Shown here in pieces: positions 39,841 through 59,669 of a stretch of 64,000 nucleotides of DNA; the first letter of the stretch is position 1, and each line of letters starts with the position of its first letter. The stretch spans positions 15,558,721-15,622,720 of the forward strand of contig NW_025062479.1 of the NCBI RefSeq assembly GCF_000002995.4, written 5' to 3'. The notes below the pieces were generated by a model that was not told the DNA's origin, did not search any database, and was given only the letters and a program-made list of their open reading frames with translations. Made by a program: the position numbers and the translations under genes. Source of the stretch: Brugia malayi. Taxonomy: Eukaryota > Nematoda > Chromadorea > Rhabditida > Onchocercidae.

Positions 39841-40079
39841 CGAACCATTTGTCATTTCACAAACTGGCATATAAGTGTTCAAAAACCGATAGCAAAATAA
39901 ATCTGTGATTTTAAAACTGTTTCAGAGTTGAAAGAAATTTGATAACACAATATTATTGTCCATTTTATTTGTTTAAATGAACACAAACACAAAAACTATT
40001 TTTTTCCTGAATTTAGTAAATAATGCTAATTAATTAATTATCATTACTTTATTTGAGAAAAAATTAAAAAGGTTGTAAA

Positions 40080-40830
40080 AATTATAGAAAGGGGGAAAAA
40101 AATTGGATGAAAATTTACGAGTTTGTTCAATCACCATCGTTATGAAGAATAAGGGGAGAGATGGAATGAGAGGGAAAGGTGGTATTAGGGACGGGGGTAA
40201 AGGGGACAGGAAAAGTGTGGGCAAAAGAAGAGAAACGGGGAAAACGATGAATGAGTGGAAAAGTGGAGAAGAGGCGGGGGGAAGATACTTTGCGAGTCGA
40301 TTTGTTTTTGCCCCTTTTTTTCCACCATCTATTTCTGGGGACGTTTGCGCCCCTCTTCCTCCCCATATGACTTCTCATCACCCTTACCTTTATCCTTACT
40401 CATACACGTACTCATACCCATATACTATCATTATTACTACAAGAGGCTTCCTCCTTCCCCCCTTACATCACAAATATTACTACTACTCTTCAGTCCCTCC
40501 TATCCGCCCGCCGTTTCTTTCCCTTTCCTCTCGTTACCCGCCCCTTGTTCCATCTCTCTAGAAAACATATTATAGGAACAAGACATCACTTTCCTCATTC
40601 TCCTCCTTTAGCAAACGTTGATGCAGGAGGGATGGGGATGAGAGGAGGAAACAGAGGGGTCGCTCGGGTGAAGCGATAAAAGCAACGGTGACGAATCGAT
40701 CACTATGTAAGGGGAAAGGGAAACCAGGAAAGGAAGGGGTACAAACCCTTCCCTCCCTCTCTCCATTCACTATACCCCTCTCCTCCCCTCTCCCTCCTCT
40801 ACCCGCCTTATGGTGTCCTCCTCTACTTAT
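40080..40830. other. GC-rich island with alternating G-rich and C-rich strands
   Basis: The plus strand is G-rich at about 40080-40280, pyrimidine-rich at 40300-40560, G-rich again at 40610-40740, then C-rich at 40740-40815. Runs of three to five Gs at 40172-40205 could make a G-quadruplex. Both strands are open over long stretches only because stop codons are rare in such sequence; there is no codon structure, splice site or recognised protein. Confidence 0.55.
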
Positions 40831-40854
40831 ATATATATATATATATATATATAT
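40828..40854. repeat. (TA)n microsatellite
   Basis: Uninterrupted TA dinucleotides at the end of the GC-rich island. Confidence 0.8.
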
Positions 40855-41023
40855 CAAATTATATAAACACGGATACACATGAAATTCTCCCTTTACATTT
40901 CTTCCGAAGAGTAAGACTAAAAATTCAAGAAAAAGATAGGAATAGGAAGAAAAGGAAGGGAGGAGGAAGAAGAACGGAAAGAATGAATTTTAGGGGAAGA
41001 GGTAAAGAGAAATCATTTACTTC

Positions 41024-41046
41024 ATATATATATATATATATATATA
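41024..41046. repeat. (TA)n microsatellite
   Basis: Uninterrupted TA dinucleotides. Confidence 0.8.
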
Positions 41047-41603
41047 CGTATTTTTTCATTTTAATTGTTTCAAATGATGAGAACAGAGTATTTGATATTT
41101 TATCTTTAGTAATATTCCGACTTGGCAGTACGTACTTTTATAACAACGAAAAACAAAAGAAAGAAAAAAATGATAAGTGTTAAAAAATAAGCATGAAGCA
41201 AATTGAAATGATTTAATCATTATTAAATAATGCATAATCATCAGTAGTCTAAATATTTATCGTTTTGTTATTCGCATTAGATAATATCAATTTAATGAAT
41301 TAAACATTCATTTATCTTCTTTAAAGCAATAATATTCTAAGATTCCTGAAATAAAAGAAAAAAAGTAAAGGAAATGAGGAAATCATAATAAATAATAATC
41401 GATGACAAAATGGGAAAAGAGAAAAATATAAGTTAGTGATTATTTGAATGACTGACTGATTTTACTGTTGAAAGATTTTTCCATTTATAAAACAGAACAG
41501 AATTAAACAAAACTAAAGAAAAGAAAATTAGGAATTAAAAAACCATTACGATAAAAATAATGCTTTAACTATTCTCAATGAGGTAATCGTTGTTTTTTTT
41601 CTG

Positions 41604-41609
41604 TTTATT
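41604..41609 (-). terminator. Polyadenylation signal AATAAA of the PSTK-like gene
   Basis: AATAAA on the minus strand about 120 nt past the stop codon, before T-rich/A-rich sequence. Confidence 0.45.
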
Positions 41610-41729
41610 GTTCACCGCAATGAATTGTATTTTGAAGTCAAGTCAAGGCTCAACGTTAATTTTTTAGTCAAATTCAATATTTGGATAAGATTTGAGTCTG
41701 AAACACTAAGAAATGCTGAAAATCAATTG

Positions 41730-42584
41730 TTAAACGATTACCTGATATTCTTTCCATAAAATATTTTTTAATTCTTCCATATCCCAATTAATTACATCTT
41801 TTGTTCGTATTCTCCAATAGAGATTTTTCTTTATTTTAGCTAATACATCACCATTCTTACCGATTTTTTTCTCTCGAATTAATTCACTAATACATTTACG
41901 CAAATCAAGCTCCAATTTCATCCATTTTCCATCTTTTGATATTTCATCATTTTCCTTAGATATCTTTGATCTAATATTATTTGAAATAATCCATAGATTT
42001 TTTTTCCATCTAATACGATCAATATGTTCAACTAATGGCTGCAAATCATTCGTTGATTGATAGATGATAAAACTACTATCATCATTTGATGGTAATTCCA
42101 TTTGTTGATTAATTTTTCGAATGGTATCTTCCGAAATGCGACGCTTCATCGGACGTTGCATATTCCGTTCTAGAGCTATAGTAAGTGGTACATCTACTAC
42201 CACAACTAGAAACGGAAGATGAAACATTTTTGACATTCGACGGAAAGGTCTTCGCATACTTCTTAAATAAAATATATCATCCACTACAGTTACCGGTGGT
42301 ATGATATTCTCAGTTGATAACTTTATTTTCAAAAATTCTCTTACTCGATTTTCACATCTTTTCCGTTCACTATGAGCATTTGTACTTTCATCTAAATCAT
42401 ATAGTTGTAGCATACTTTTATCGGTATATTCGCTACCCCATATGTACTTCATAAAACCATCATCATTGAAGATGTCATCGTACGAGAACGTAGCACAAAT
42501 TTCATCGCCAAATTTCTCCTTCAATTTTCTACATAGGTATGTCTTACCGGAACCCGGTATACCCATCAGTAGCACTAAAGCCAT
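41730..42584 (-). CDS. pstk: L-seryl-tRNA(Sec) kinase (PSTK)-like
   Basis: PSTK phosphorylates Ser on tRNA(Sec) so that SepSecS can make selenocysteinyl-tRNA. A single open frame gives 284 residues. The P-loop GIPGSGKT lies at 8-15, SYDDIF with Asp36 at 34-39, and VVDDIFYLRSMRR at 100-112 matches the family's DD-x-(F/M)-Y-x-(R/Q)SMR motif; LERNMQRPMKRRISEDTI and the following ME-P resemble the family's R-rich lid segment. KTI12, the closest relative, lacks the SMR motif. The C-terminal third is Lys-rich and diverged, and the protein is shorter than vertebrate PSTK (about 350). Unlike all neighbours the frame has no intron, though a good donor (CAG|GTAATC, ending the exon at 41742) lies four codons before the stop; splicing to an acceptor GTTTCAG at 41698 would replace the end by TQILSKY. 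An acceptor-like CTCTTTCAG lies 66 nt before the ATG. Confidence 0.85.
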   Translation of the reverse strand: MALVLLMGIPGSGKTYLCRKLKEKFGDEICATFSYDDIFNDDGFMKYIWGSEYTDKSMLQLYDLDESTNAHSERKRCENRVREFLKIKLSTENIIPPVTVVDDIFYLRSMRRPFRRMSKMFHLPFLVVVVDVPLTIALERNMQRPMKRRISEDTIRKINQQMELPSNDDSSFIIYQSTNDLQPLVEHIDRIRWKKNLWIISNNIRSKISKENDEISKDGKWMKLELDLRKCISELIREKKIGKNGDVLAKIKKNLYWRIRTKDVINWDMEELKNILWKEYQVIV

Positions 42585-42650
42585 TTAATTGAAGTGATGA
42601 ATGGAACACCACAATTACATCATCCAATCATATTGATTAGCACAGAAATC

Positions 42651-42653
42651 CTG
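42651..42653 (-). promoter_or_regulatory. Splice acceptor-like site before the PSTK-like gene
   Basis: CTCTTTCAG on the minus strand, 66 nt before the ATG. It could accept a spliced leader or end a 5' intron; it lies about 510 nt past the hel-1 stop codon and 280 nt past its probable poly(A) signal. Confidence 0.45.
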
Positions 42654-42931
42654 AAAGAGTGAACTGCAACTAAAGATTATGTCTTTTGATCTCAAGCAAG
42701 TATAAACGTTTTGGATAACTCTGACAATACCTACCATGATTCTTTCCTAGAATAATTTACACATTTTATGACCATTGTAAATCTTTCGTTATAAACGTTT
42801 CTAAAATACAGCCAAGTTTACTTGATAACTGGTCTATTTGAACAAAAAACATCCTATACTCTCTTGACCTGATGATATATATATATACAGCTCTGTATAG
42901 CTCTCACATCAAAATTTTTTAACAGTACAAA

Positions 42932-42937
42932 TTTATT
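42932..42937 (-). terminator. Polyadenylation signal AATAAA of hel-1
   Basis: AATAAA on the minus strand about 220 nt past the hel-1 stop codon. Confidence 0.45.
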
Positions 42938-43158
42938 TTCCAAACAGTATTGAGAAATGTAATGATACAATAATTATCAAAGGTAAATAAAAAAGGAAAA
43001 ATATCTCTTGAAACAACTGTAATATAGGCTTAATAAGAAAACAATCATTGACAAACAGAAACACTACTACAATGAAGAGAAATGTTTCTTTAACAGCAAC
43101 AACTTTTTTTGCAGCGTTCTTTCAAGGCCGCCAAATACAGCAAATATTTCACGCCGCT

Positions 43159-46795
<3,637 letters not shown>

Positions 46796-46861
46796 TATTC
46801 TTCCTTGACACTACTTCGAAGTAACCACGTGACAAAAGCAATGTTAAATAAACTTTGTAAC

Positions 46862-46863
46862 CT
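46862..46863 (-). promoter_or_regulatory. Splice acceptor-like site before hel-1
   Basis: CCTTTTTTAG on the minus strand, 66 nt before the hel-1 ATG; candidate trans-splice site or 5' intron acceptor. Confidence 0.4.
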
Positions 46864-48126
46864 AAAAAAGGTTTACTGGTAACAAAAATGTAAAAGGCTA
46901 ACGTATGAAAATGAAAACACGCAAAATATGCACGTCAACTCACACCTTAAGAAACGGCCAAACAACATATAGGCAACCAACCAACCTACAACCTAAATGA
47001 ACCGATACAACGAAACTATTAACTATTGATTTTTTATGCAACTCTGACATAACCGACCAAGCAACGCAACGCAACAGGCACATCCCAAGGTGTGAACTTT
47101 CAAAACTTCAACACTACCAATGAGGAGGGCAAGCGCACATTTGAGGGGGATTCGATGCTTTTCCTATTATATTTTCTAAATTCAAAATATTTATTCCACT
47201 GCAAGTTAAATCCATTAGTAACTTAGTTGCGATAATAAGCAGGTATAGCTTTAGAATATATAAATGCACAAGTGAATGAAGCAAAATCCACCACACCTAA
47301 ATGATCACTTAAGGACTTTATTGTTACTAATAATAATTGAATCAATAAGTTATCTCAGTAAAATTTAAATCAACTTACATTTATCTAAACTAAATTACAA
47401 CAAATTTGTAATTGTCGTTTCCACAAAATCCGAATTTTACACACGCCTTGCTTTTTACGGCAACCACTTCATCATATCATAATTTAGATATTGGAATTGG
47501 TTTTTCCTATTTTATCGATAAGTGAATTTGAAATTCTTAAAACCCCAGTAGCATTTAATTTAATTCTTGGCAATTATAACAAAAAAAAAAAAAAAAAATC
47601 AATGTAAAACACAGATATTCAATTTACAATAATGCCTTACAAAAGCATCTGGACACAAAACGATCAACGGAAATTTTTCGAAATAGGAAAATATGAAATA
47701 GAACACATGTTTCTAATTTATATATCCTCGATAATATCATTCAATAAAATGTTTGAGTAATTTTAGTAATTCTAATCATGTCCCTTTCCATTTTGTTCAT
47801 TTATTCTCTTATACTTCAACAATTATTACAATATCATACGAATATTAATACACTGTTTTAGTACCTAAACGAAGAAAACAATTATGTCATATTTCTTACT
47901 GTTATCAGCAAAAATCAATCAAAAATAAAAAAATAATTCCTCGTAATGATATAAAAGAATAACAATTATTCGAGCATTGCTTAAGATAATATAATCCCAT
48001 GTAATTAATCTTTCCTGTATTTTCAATTAAATTAGAAACCGGACAGAAATAAAAAATGAAAGAAGAGATGCAGCAAGTGATGAGAATGTTTCTTTTTTTT
48101 CACCGCAGAAACAACGAAATTCAATA

Positions 48127-48132
48127 TTTATT
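48127..48132 (-). terminator. Polyadenylation signal AATAAA of gdh-1
   Basis: AATAAA on the minus strand about 30 nt past the gdh-1 stop codon, implying a very short 3' untranslated region if used. Confidence 0.5.
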
Positions 48133-48162
48133 TTACCTAGGAAACAGATTCTGAATGAGAAA

Positions 48163-52138
<3,976 letters not shown>

Positions 52139-52171
52139 TTTTTTTTCCTTCTTAAAAAAAAAAACTGATTC

Positions 52172-52174
52172 CTG
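52172..52174 (-). promoter_or_regulatory. Splice acceptor-like site before gdh-1
   Basis: TTTATTGCAG on the minus strand, 33 nt before the gdh-1 ATG; trans-splice site or 5' intron acceptor. Confidence 0.45.
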
Positions 52175-53507
52175 CAATAAATAATTTATCGTTTTTTCGA
52201 AATTTATAAATTCATTTCATTAATATCCGTGTATAAGAGAAAAAAAGAAAAACGAAATGAAAAAATAAATCTTTGAATTAAACTATTCGATTTCTTATTC
52301 CAATTTTTCTAATTCTTCATACGCCACGTTGAAACTATTGAAAATAACAAAAATTATTTTCAATTTTTTTATATCAGAAAATAAAACATTCCTTTTTCCT
52401 TTTCTTTTGTATTACTTATAAGAATTTTTATTTGAATTAAAAACTAAAAAAAGAAACAATGTTCCTAGATGTCTAAATCATATCAACACTGACATATATG
52501 TAGTAAACTTCAATAGCATTTCAAAATTTCGCCTTAGTATAATCAAAAGATATCAAATTGCAACTAATGGAAACTGGTTTTCCTTGCATAATTTATAAAC
52601 TTAACATTTTTCTTCCTCTTCTACTACAGTAAATTATAATGATTGCTTTCTATTACAAATAATTTATAGAAAAAAAAAAAAAAAATTTGCTCAAAGTTTA
52701 ATTTGAAATTAAAGTAACAGAGAGGCAGAGAGAGAGAGAGAGAGAGAAAGAAAACGTGCAAACGATATTAGCAATGTTGATAACTCATTCTGACGTCAGT
52801 TATTTATGAGAAAATTTACTAAGCTAATCAAACATACTCATCAATAATCTGCAACAATTTAAATGAAATGTTAGCAAAAAAAGCAACGCATTGTTGTTAA
52901 AAACATTAAAAAGATTATTTTGCATTGTTAAAAAGATTATTATTTGACATATTCAATTTAAAAAAAGACCTTCAATTGTAGAAAATTCTGAAACCATACA
53001 AGTCAAATGAAGTTCAATTGAAAAAAAAAGATGTCACAACTTTGAGGTTAATTTTACAAGTTTTCAAACTAATATACTAAATTAAAATAAATGCAATGAA
53101 ATCATAAATATGATATTACAAATATTTATTTGCTTTTCCTAATCTTTTCTGATCATTTAATAAAACTAATTTTTTTACGACCAGTTAATTTCTAAATAAT
53201 AAAAAGTGTAGGTTTTCGTATTAGCAAAATATGGAAAGAATAAAAAAAAATTCTGCATATTGAAAGATAAATAAAAATTATTTGCAAAGATGAAAAGTGT
53301 ATGTACTGTAAAAGATTAAAAATATCAAAACTAAGATAAGTTATTTTAATCATATCAAAATTTCAAACTTAATTAATCAAGTAAATAGTAATCACAATTA
53401 AAAAATAGCAACAATAAAAATTTAACAATGAACGTTAGGTTGTGAAGACAAAAAAATGATTAAATCAATAGTTGCGACATGATATGAAGAGAGAAAAGAT
53501 TAAATCA

Positions 53508-53609
53508 TTAAGATATGACCTTTAGTCGAGAAAACCCATTCATCTGCAATTTTACTCGTTTGATGTACGAATGACAGAGTAAGAAATCTGTCTCCGCAAA
53601 ATTTAATGA
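53508..53609 (-). CDS. Possible orphan terminal exon upstream of gdh-1
   Basis: After an acceptor TTGTTCACAG the minus strand is open in phase 0 for 33 codons and ends in TAA. The peptide starts SLNFAETDFLLCHSYIKR and has mixed composition unlike the surrounding AT-rich frames. No upstream exon or family was found, and it is not in frame with anything leading into gdh-1. Could be chance. Confidence 0.2.
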   Translation of the reverse strand, partial: SLNFAETDFLLCHSYIKRVKLQMNGFSRLKVIS

Positions 53610-55392
53610 CTGTGAACAATCGACAAATGTACAAAGAATGAGAGAGAGTGAAAAGATTATTGCAGCGGTTGAAGTAATAAACACTGTTAAATTGAAATAT
53701 CGAAAATCAATATTTGCCTATATTTTATTCACAGAAGAAAATAAAAAAAAAAAAAAGACATGAGCAGAAATGTTTATAATTAAATAGAAGAGACAAAGCA
53801 AAAAGAAAAAAAGTTGAAATTTTACTTAAATTTTATAAGCTCTGGATAATTTCAATAAAAGGTCCGTTCATTTTCATAAGTGATATAAATGAAATTAAAA
53901 TAAAAAGCAATACGAGGATAGAATTGTTAATAGCGCTAGCTTAGATAAAAGTGACTAAAATACAGACAAAAAAGGAATAAAAAGAGGGAGGAAGAGAGAG
54001 AGACAAGAAGAGAGGGAGAAGAAAAGAAAAAAAGATATCGAAAGAAAATTTTTACAACAAAAAAAAAAATTGCAGAAAATTCTAATTTAGATATAAGAAA
54101 TGTTTGCATACTATTATTAGTAGCTACTATTACTACTTACTACTTAGTCCATTCATTGATTATTTAATGTTTCCTCATGTGACTACACAATAGATACGCA
54201 TACATACACACACGCAAACTTTAATTACTTTTAGTTTATTCAAGTAATTTAACAATTTTTAATCAGAACTTGAATATTCTCATAATTTTATGCGAAAAAA
54301 AAAAGATTTCAGACAGGAAATAAATAAATGCTATTGTAAAAATTAATGAAATAACCAAAAAATATATATTAATTTTTACAATAAATAATTATGTTACAAA
54401 TGGAATATTTTAGGAATCTTTTTGGAATTAAAAATAGCTTGCTGCTATTACTATATGTTAAAGATAAATAGGATAAATGATTTCTTTTTTCCTCTAATTT
54501 ATTATTTATAATAGAATCTCTTAAAAGAATTATGCTAATTTTTGCAATTTTTTTAGGTACCAAAAATTATTCCTAATAAATTTATTCATATACATATATA
54601 CGTAACTTTTAATTATTATTTTCTATTACTTTAAAATATCTTACTTATGATATTGTTAGTAGAAAAACAAAAGGAACAAATGAATTAATTAGAAATGTAT
54701 CTAATTGAAATTAGTTTCAAAAAAAAGAAAGTGAAAGCGAACTAAGTGGTACGATCATTTTTCAAATTTTGGGAAAAAGATAAAGAAGGAAAAAAGGGAA
54801 TGAAAAATTGTTCACTACAAATTCATCGAGAGATATAGAATTAGGATTATTCGTATTCATATTATTTTATCCACTCCCTCTCTCTCTCTCTTCCCTCCCT
54901 CTCTCTCTTTTCACTACACAAATCATAATAGTTACATTACTGAAATTCAACACATTTTCTAAAATTCAAGTCTAGAATGGAACAAAATTAATCGATGAGA
55001 GGGACATTTGATGCATTTTGTGAATAGAAAATGAGATAAAAAGAAGGGAAGAGAGTGAGGGATATGAATGAGTGCAAGCAAAGAATTTGTTTAATTTCAG
55101 TAAGAATTTGGCAAATTTTTGAAATGGTAAAGAAATTATTTGAAAAAATTAAATGCAAAAATAAATGAATCAAAAAATAAAAGGAGAGAAAGAAAGAGAA
55201 GGAAAGGAGGGGAAAAAATAAAAATGACAGTATGATAGATATACATTTGCATATGAATATGTAAATTAGACTTTAAATATGTATAAAAAATCAACAAAAA
55301 AAAAAAAAAAAATCAAACAAAGTTAAACAAAATATGGAGTAATTTATGAGGAATTTCAAAATTTATGGGGATTTTCAGGATTTACTTAATAC

Positions 55393-55480
55393 ATGCATGT
55401 ATGTATGTATGTACGTGTGTATGTGTGCATGTGACGCACCAATATTCGCATGTATCTGTCTGTGTCCATGTATGTATGTT
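55393..55480. repeat. TATG/TGTG minisatellite
   Basis: ATGTATGTATG units grading into TGTG, similar in style to the block at 38.5 kb. Confidence 0.6.
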
Positions 55481-58400
55481 ATGATAATATATTGATTGTT
55501 GGAACAAGTTTGTCAACTGTCAAGTAGTCATCATCATTCAGCATTTAAAATTGATTTGTTGAACAGCGCTGAAGATTTCTATATATGACTTTAAATTTAT
55601 CACTTCTTACCATTTCTAGTATTTTTCGTTTTTCCGGAATTATCTGACAACTTTTATTAGGGATATTGCATTCCTAATTTTTAAATTCATTCAGTTTTAT
55701 TCATTCAGAAGAGAATTAATAACAAAATTTCAATTCAATATTAATCATTTACATTTGCAAAAATTATAACACACAAATGTAAATGAGATTGTTTTTTTCC
55801 TCAATGCTTAATTATTAATGATAATAATAATAATAATGGCACAAAACAAAACAAAATGAAGTAAACTATATAGACAAACATGTAAGAGCTTACATGCAAT
55901 ACGTGATATAACACGTGACCATACCTGAATAGGTATGTACAAATAGAATAAACATAAAAGTACCTTAGCTATGACACGTCATAATACACGAGAAGGTATG
56001 CATATTTATTTATATATACAATTTGCTGAGAATTCAAAATCAATAGTCAATTATATGACCCGAAAAAAAAAGAAAAAATGAAGGAACAAAATGAAAGTTT
56101 TAACTTTTAAAGCAAAAAAAAAGGCTTTTCCTATCGAATTTTCTTTTTTTCTCATTCACACAAAGCAATTAAAAAGGAGAGGAAAAGCGGTATAGAATAT
56201 ATGAATTTCAAAAAACTGAAATTAAAAATGATGCCATTTTCATAGTAACACAACACAGCTATAATTCATCATCAATATTAATGTTATCATTCGTTTTTTG
56301 TTTGAAAATAAAATAAAATTACAAATGCAAAAATCATTGTAAACATTTTGATGTGAAATAAATTGCATTTTCATTTTCATCTCATTCAGTTATTTGTTTT
56401 TTATAGTTTGCAAAGAAAAACGAAAAAAAAAATAAAGGAAATGAGAAAACAAAATAGCAAAAGATTTATTCATTTCTTCCCATTCATTAGAAATTTTTAC
56501 ATTTATAAAAGGATTGCAAAATAAATTACGAAAAGAAAAATTGATTAAAAAATAAATGAAATTGTTATTCAAAGAAAAAAAAAATTATTATTATTCAAAA
56601 ATCACTTATCCGAAATTAACCAAAAATTATTCAAAATTATTCAAATATTTTTCAAAAAAATTATCCGAAATTAATCAAAAATTATTCAAAAAAATATTCA
56701 AAGTAATTGCAAAATACATGTTAATTGTAATTATCATATGAAATTAACTAATAAATGAATAAATAAATTCATAATATTAATAAATCGTAGAAAATAAATA
56801 GAAGATTGCAAATTTTGTTCAACGATCGAGCAAGATTATTGTTTCGCTTAATCGATCAGGAAAAATATTATTGATTTTAACCAAGTGATCACAAAAAATA
56901 TTATTGATTTTATTTAGTTGATCAGAGAGAATATGAACAATGTTATTGTCGTCTATTTGTCTATATAAACAATTATTTTTGAAATAAATTATATTTCATT
57001 TTAACTATACAATTATTCATTCCATACTTTTTTGTCTTTCGCTTTTTTCCTTACAGAAACTTCCATATTTCCAAACAAAAAAGAAAGTGAAAAAAACATC
57101 AAATTCAAATATTTATGTGTTTAGTTCTTTTTTTTGTTAACATTTCAAATACATTTATTGAGAGCAAGCAGTGATTTCTGCATTATTTGTCGAAAAATTT
57201 TGCATCTGACAATTTATATGCAACATTTTCCATATTCACAGCACTTTACAGTTTGCATTGCATTATATTGTCAAAAAAAAGATTAAATTTTTTGAAAATA
57301 TATTCGAATTCTGGCCAAAATTATCCCGTATTTTAAAATCAAACTGATAATCGGAAATTGTCAGTGAATATTTTGGTGTAAAAAAAAGAATTACAGTGAG
57401 AATCTCTGATTACTTTTAACGTTTAAAATTTTCAGAAAATCCTCTCTCTCTGCCTTGATGACAACGACATTTAATGAAAAAATGTATACAGAAGGAAATT
57501 TTTCATATATACTTTTTTTCCTTTCTTTTTGGAGAGACCAATTAATTTGATAAACTATTTATCTCTTTTATTGATATCGTTACAAAGTAAAATATATTGT
57601 CGCCGAGTTTAGATTCAGTGTCTAATTCCATATAAGTGATAAATGTAAAATTCAAAGGAAATTTGTTAAATCATTTCAAAACTCATCCGTTGATGATCGA
57701 ATATCACTTCATTGACAAATCAAATTTTATTAAATCATTGTTGAATGATTTGCAAATTGTGAAGAGTTATTATATTTTACTTACCACTTATTAATAGTTA
57801 TAATTAGAAGTTTATTGAAGGTTTATACAATACTTTTTCTCTTTTTCCAATGAGTAATATGAAAAAAATGTATTTGGATGAGCATTAAATAAAAAAAGTT
57901 ATATCGAGTGACTACTTTTCAGTAATATCAGGGGAAAAAATGATACCAGAAATACTAAAATATTTCAGATCAGGTAAATCCTATAATTTTTTCAGCATAA
58001 AAAAAGAAAGGAAATTTGATAACTGGAACTAAAACTCCATGTGAAATAGAGTTTCAAATTTCTTCTAAGAATTAATAATTGTAATTCAATCTACAATATT
58101 CGAAAATTTTCAGAAATTGAATTATGTTGCATATTCTTCAAATGCAACCTCAAGTTTGAATCAAGATATTAAAATAAGCAAGTTAGACACTTTTACTTTA
58201 ACTTTTGATCTTTTTAATGAACAAGTAATCACAGATTAGCATTTATATTATCTTTCCAATTCTTTCTTTTTTTCTGATCAAAGATTTTTGAAAATTTATT
58301 TGAATATTTATTGCGTTTTTTTTTCTGAAGTAATAACGTTAGCATTATTGAAAACTTAATAAAAACTACGAACTAATAATTCTGAATGAAAAAGGATACA

Positions 58401-59137
58401 GCTAAATGGTAATGATTCATACGATAGATTTTCAGTCCATAAAAAACATGCAATTTTAAAAGTCATAAATTTACTTTGTAAAAGTTATACATTTAATCAC
58501 AAATGTGTTAAAATAAAAAAGAAAAGAAGAAAATTGCGCACGTATAAACAAAAATATAACAAAAGAGAATTTTACAGATGAAATGGCACATATATACTAA
58601 GTAATAACACTATCACAATGAATGAAAATGTTTATCACTTATCATCATCACTATTGCTTACCATTCGCTTAGAAAAGTCAAACTCATAACAGTATCAATT
58701 TTAACAATAAAGTAAATCGTTCATTCCCGCATATAACAAAACTTGAAGATTAAATTTACCGCAGCAAATAAAATATGTTCATTTAAACATTCGTAAAGTA
58801 TCAGAGATATTTTGGTATGACTAGGATGCAAAAATGTATGACAATTATCCATTCAAGTACAAGTATTCCTGAGACTAAATTATAATTAGGATGACTTACT
58901 TATATGAGCAATTATTCAAGGTAAGCTATCGTACAGTTGAAAATCTTTGAGCTATAAGAAAAACCAAAAATATATAGAAATAAACAAACCCTTTTTGTTT
59001 TCTTTTTTTTAGTAACATAAAATAATATAACAGTGTAAAACAGTGTAAAAGTATGAAGCAATTATAGACGAAAGGAAAAAAGCAATGGAAGAAGGAAAAA
59101 AAAAAAAAGAAAATATGACTAGCAGTAGAAAATTAAA

Positions 59138-59143
59138 TTTATT
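59138..59143 (-). terminator. Polyadenylation signal AATAAA of the AMPK gamma gene
   Basis: AATAAA on the minus strand about 530 nt past the stop codon, the clearest candidate in the 3' flank. Confidence 0.35.
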
Positions 59144-59669
59144 TCAAGAATGCAAGAAAAAAAGAGAAAAGAAAAAAAAAATGGAAATGTTATAAAATCA
59201 TAATTCATTTCATTTTATATTACTATAACAGAATAACGAAATAATTCCAGGTGAAAGACAAAATGATGCAGTATGAGGTGCTCTCATTATATTAACAAAA
59301 ATATTCACCTAGAAAACACAATCTTATCACTAAATCAAATAGCACAATTTAATCAGTGCTAGTGATAGAAATATATCCAGAATATTTCAAATATACCAAA
59401 ACAATTATTACTATTATTATTATTGTTAAAATAAGGAAAATATAGTAATCCTATCCTGGTCATTTAGTCATAAAATTAATTTACCTTATCACTTAGCATT
59501 ATTATTTGATGGATAATGATTTTTCTCACATTATCAATGTTAGCATAACAAATATTACAACAGGGTATGTAATAAAAGCAAATAAGACATAGTACTGTTA
59601 ACAAAAAAAAAATTCTAATTCAAATATTTTTTTAAATTCAATCAACACATGCAAAATGCAAAAGATTAA

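Larger units (their letters stand above)
37384..41729. other. Repeat-rich intergenic region between the FLYWCH gene and the PSTK-like gene
   Basis: Upstream of the FLYWCH gene the DNA is AT-rich to about 38.4 kb. Then come a small plus-strand frame (38394-38504), a TG/TA-rich minisatellite (38538-38860), an AATC repeat (39729-39840), a strand-asymmetric GC-rich island (40080-40860) and two TA repeats. Open frames of 60-150 codons here come from the repeats. No gene is supported. Confidence 0.55.
46796..48162. other. Region between gdh-1 and hel-1
   Basis: About 1.4 kb on the 3' side of gdh-1 and the 5' side of hel-1. It has a CACGTG E-box at about 46825-46830 close to the hel-1 start and a 60-codon minus-strand frame (47114-47296) after a TTTAG, which I cannot link to a gene. 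A poly(A) run of 18 lies at about 47580-47597. Confidence 0.5.
52139..59669. other. Gene-poor region between the AMPK gamma gene and gdh-1
   Basis: About 7.5 kb, AT-rich. It contains a GA repeat (52729-52747), alternating purine-rich (about 53975-54040 and 55180-55218) and pyrimidine-rich (about 54872-54915) tracts, a TATG/TGTG stretch (55393-55480), and one coding-like minus-strand exon (53508-53609). The right end, to about 59120, is probably the 3' untranslated region of the AMPK gamma gene (AATAAA on the minus strand at 59138-59143). Confidence 0.5.

Noticed and set aside
40103..40575. Overlapping frames of 84-152 codons on both strands.
   Set aside because: They arise because the GC-rich, strand-biased island has few stop codons; there is no splice pattern, codon bias or recognisable protein.
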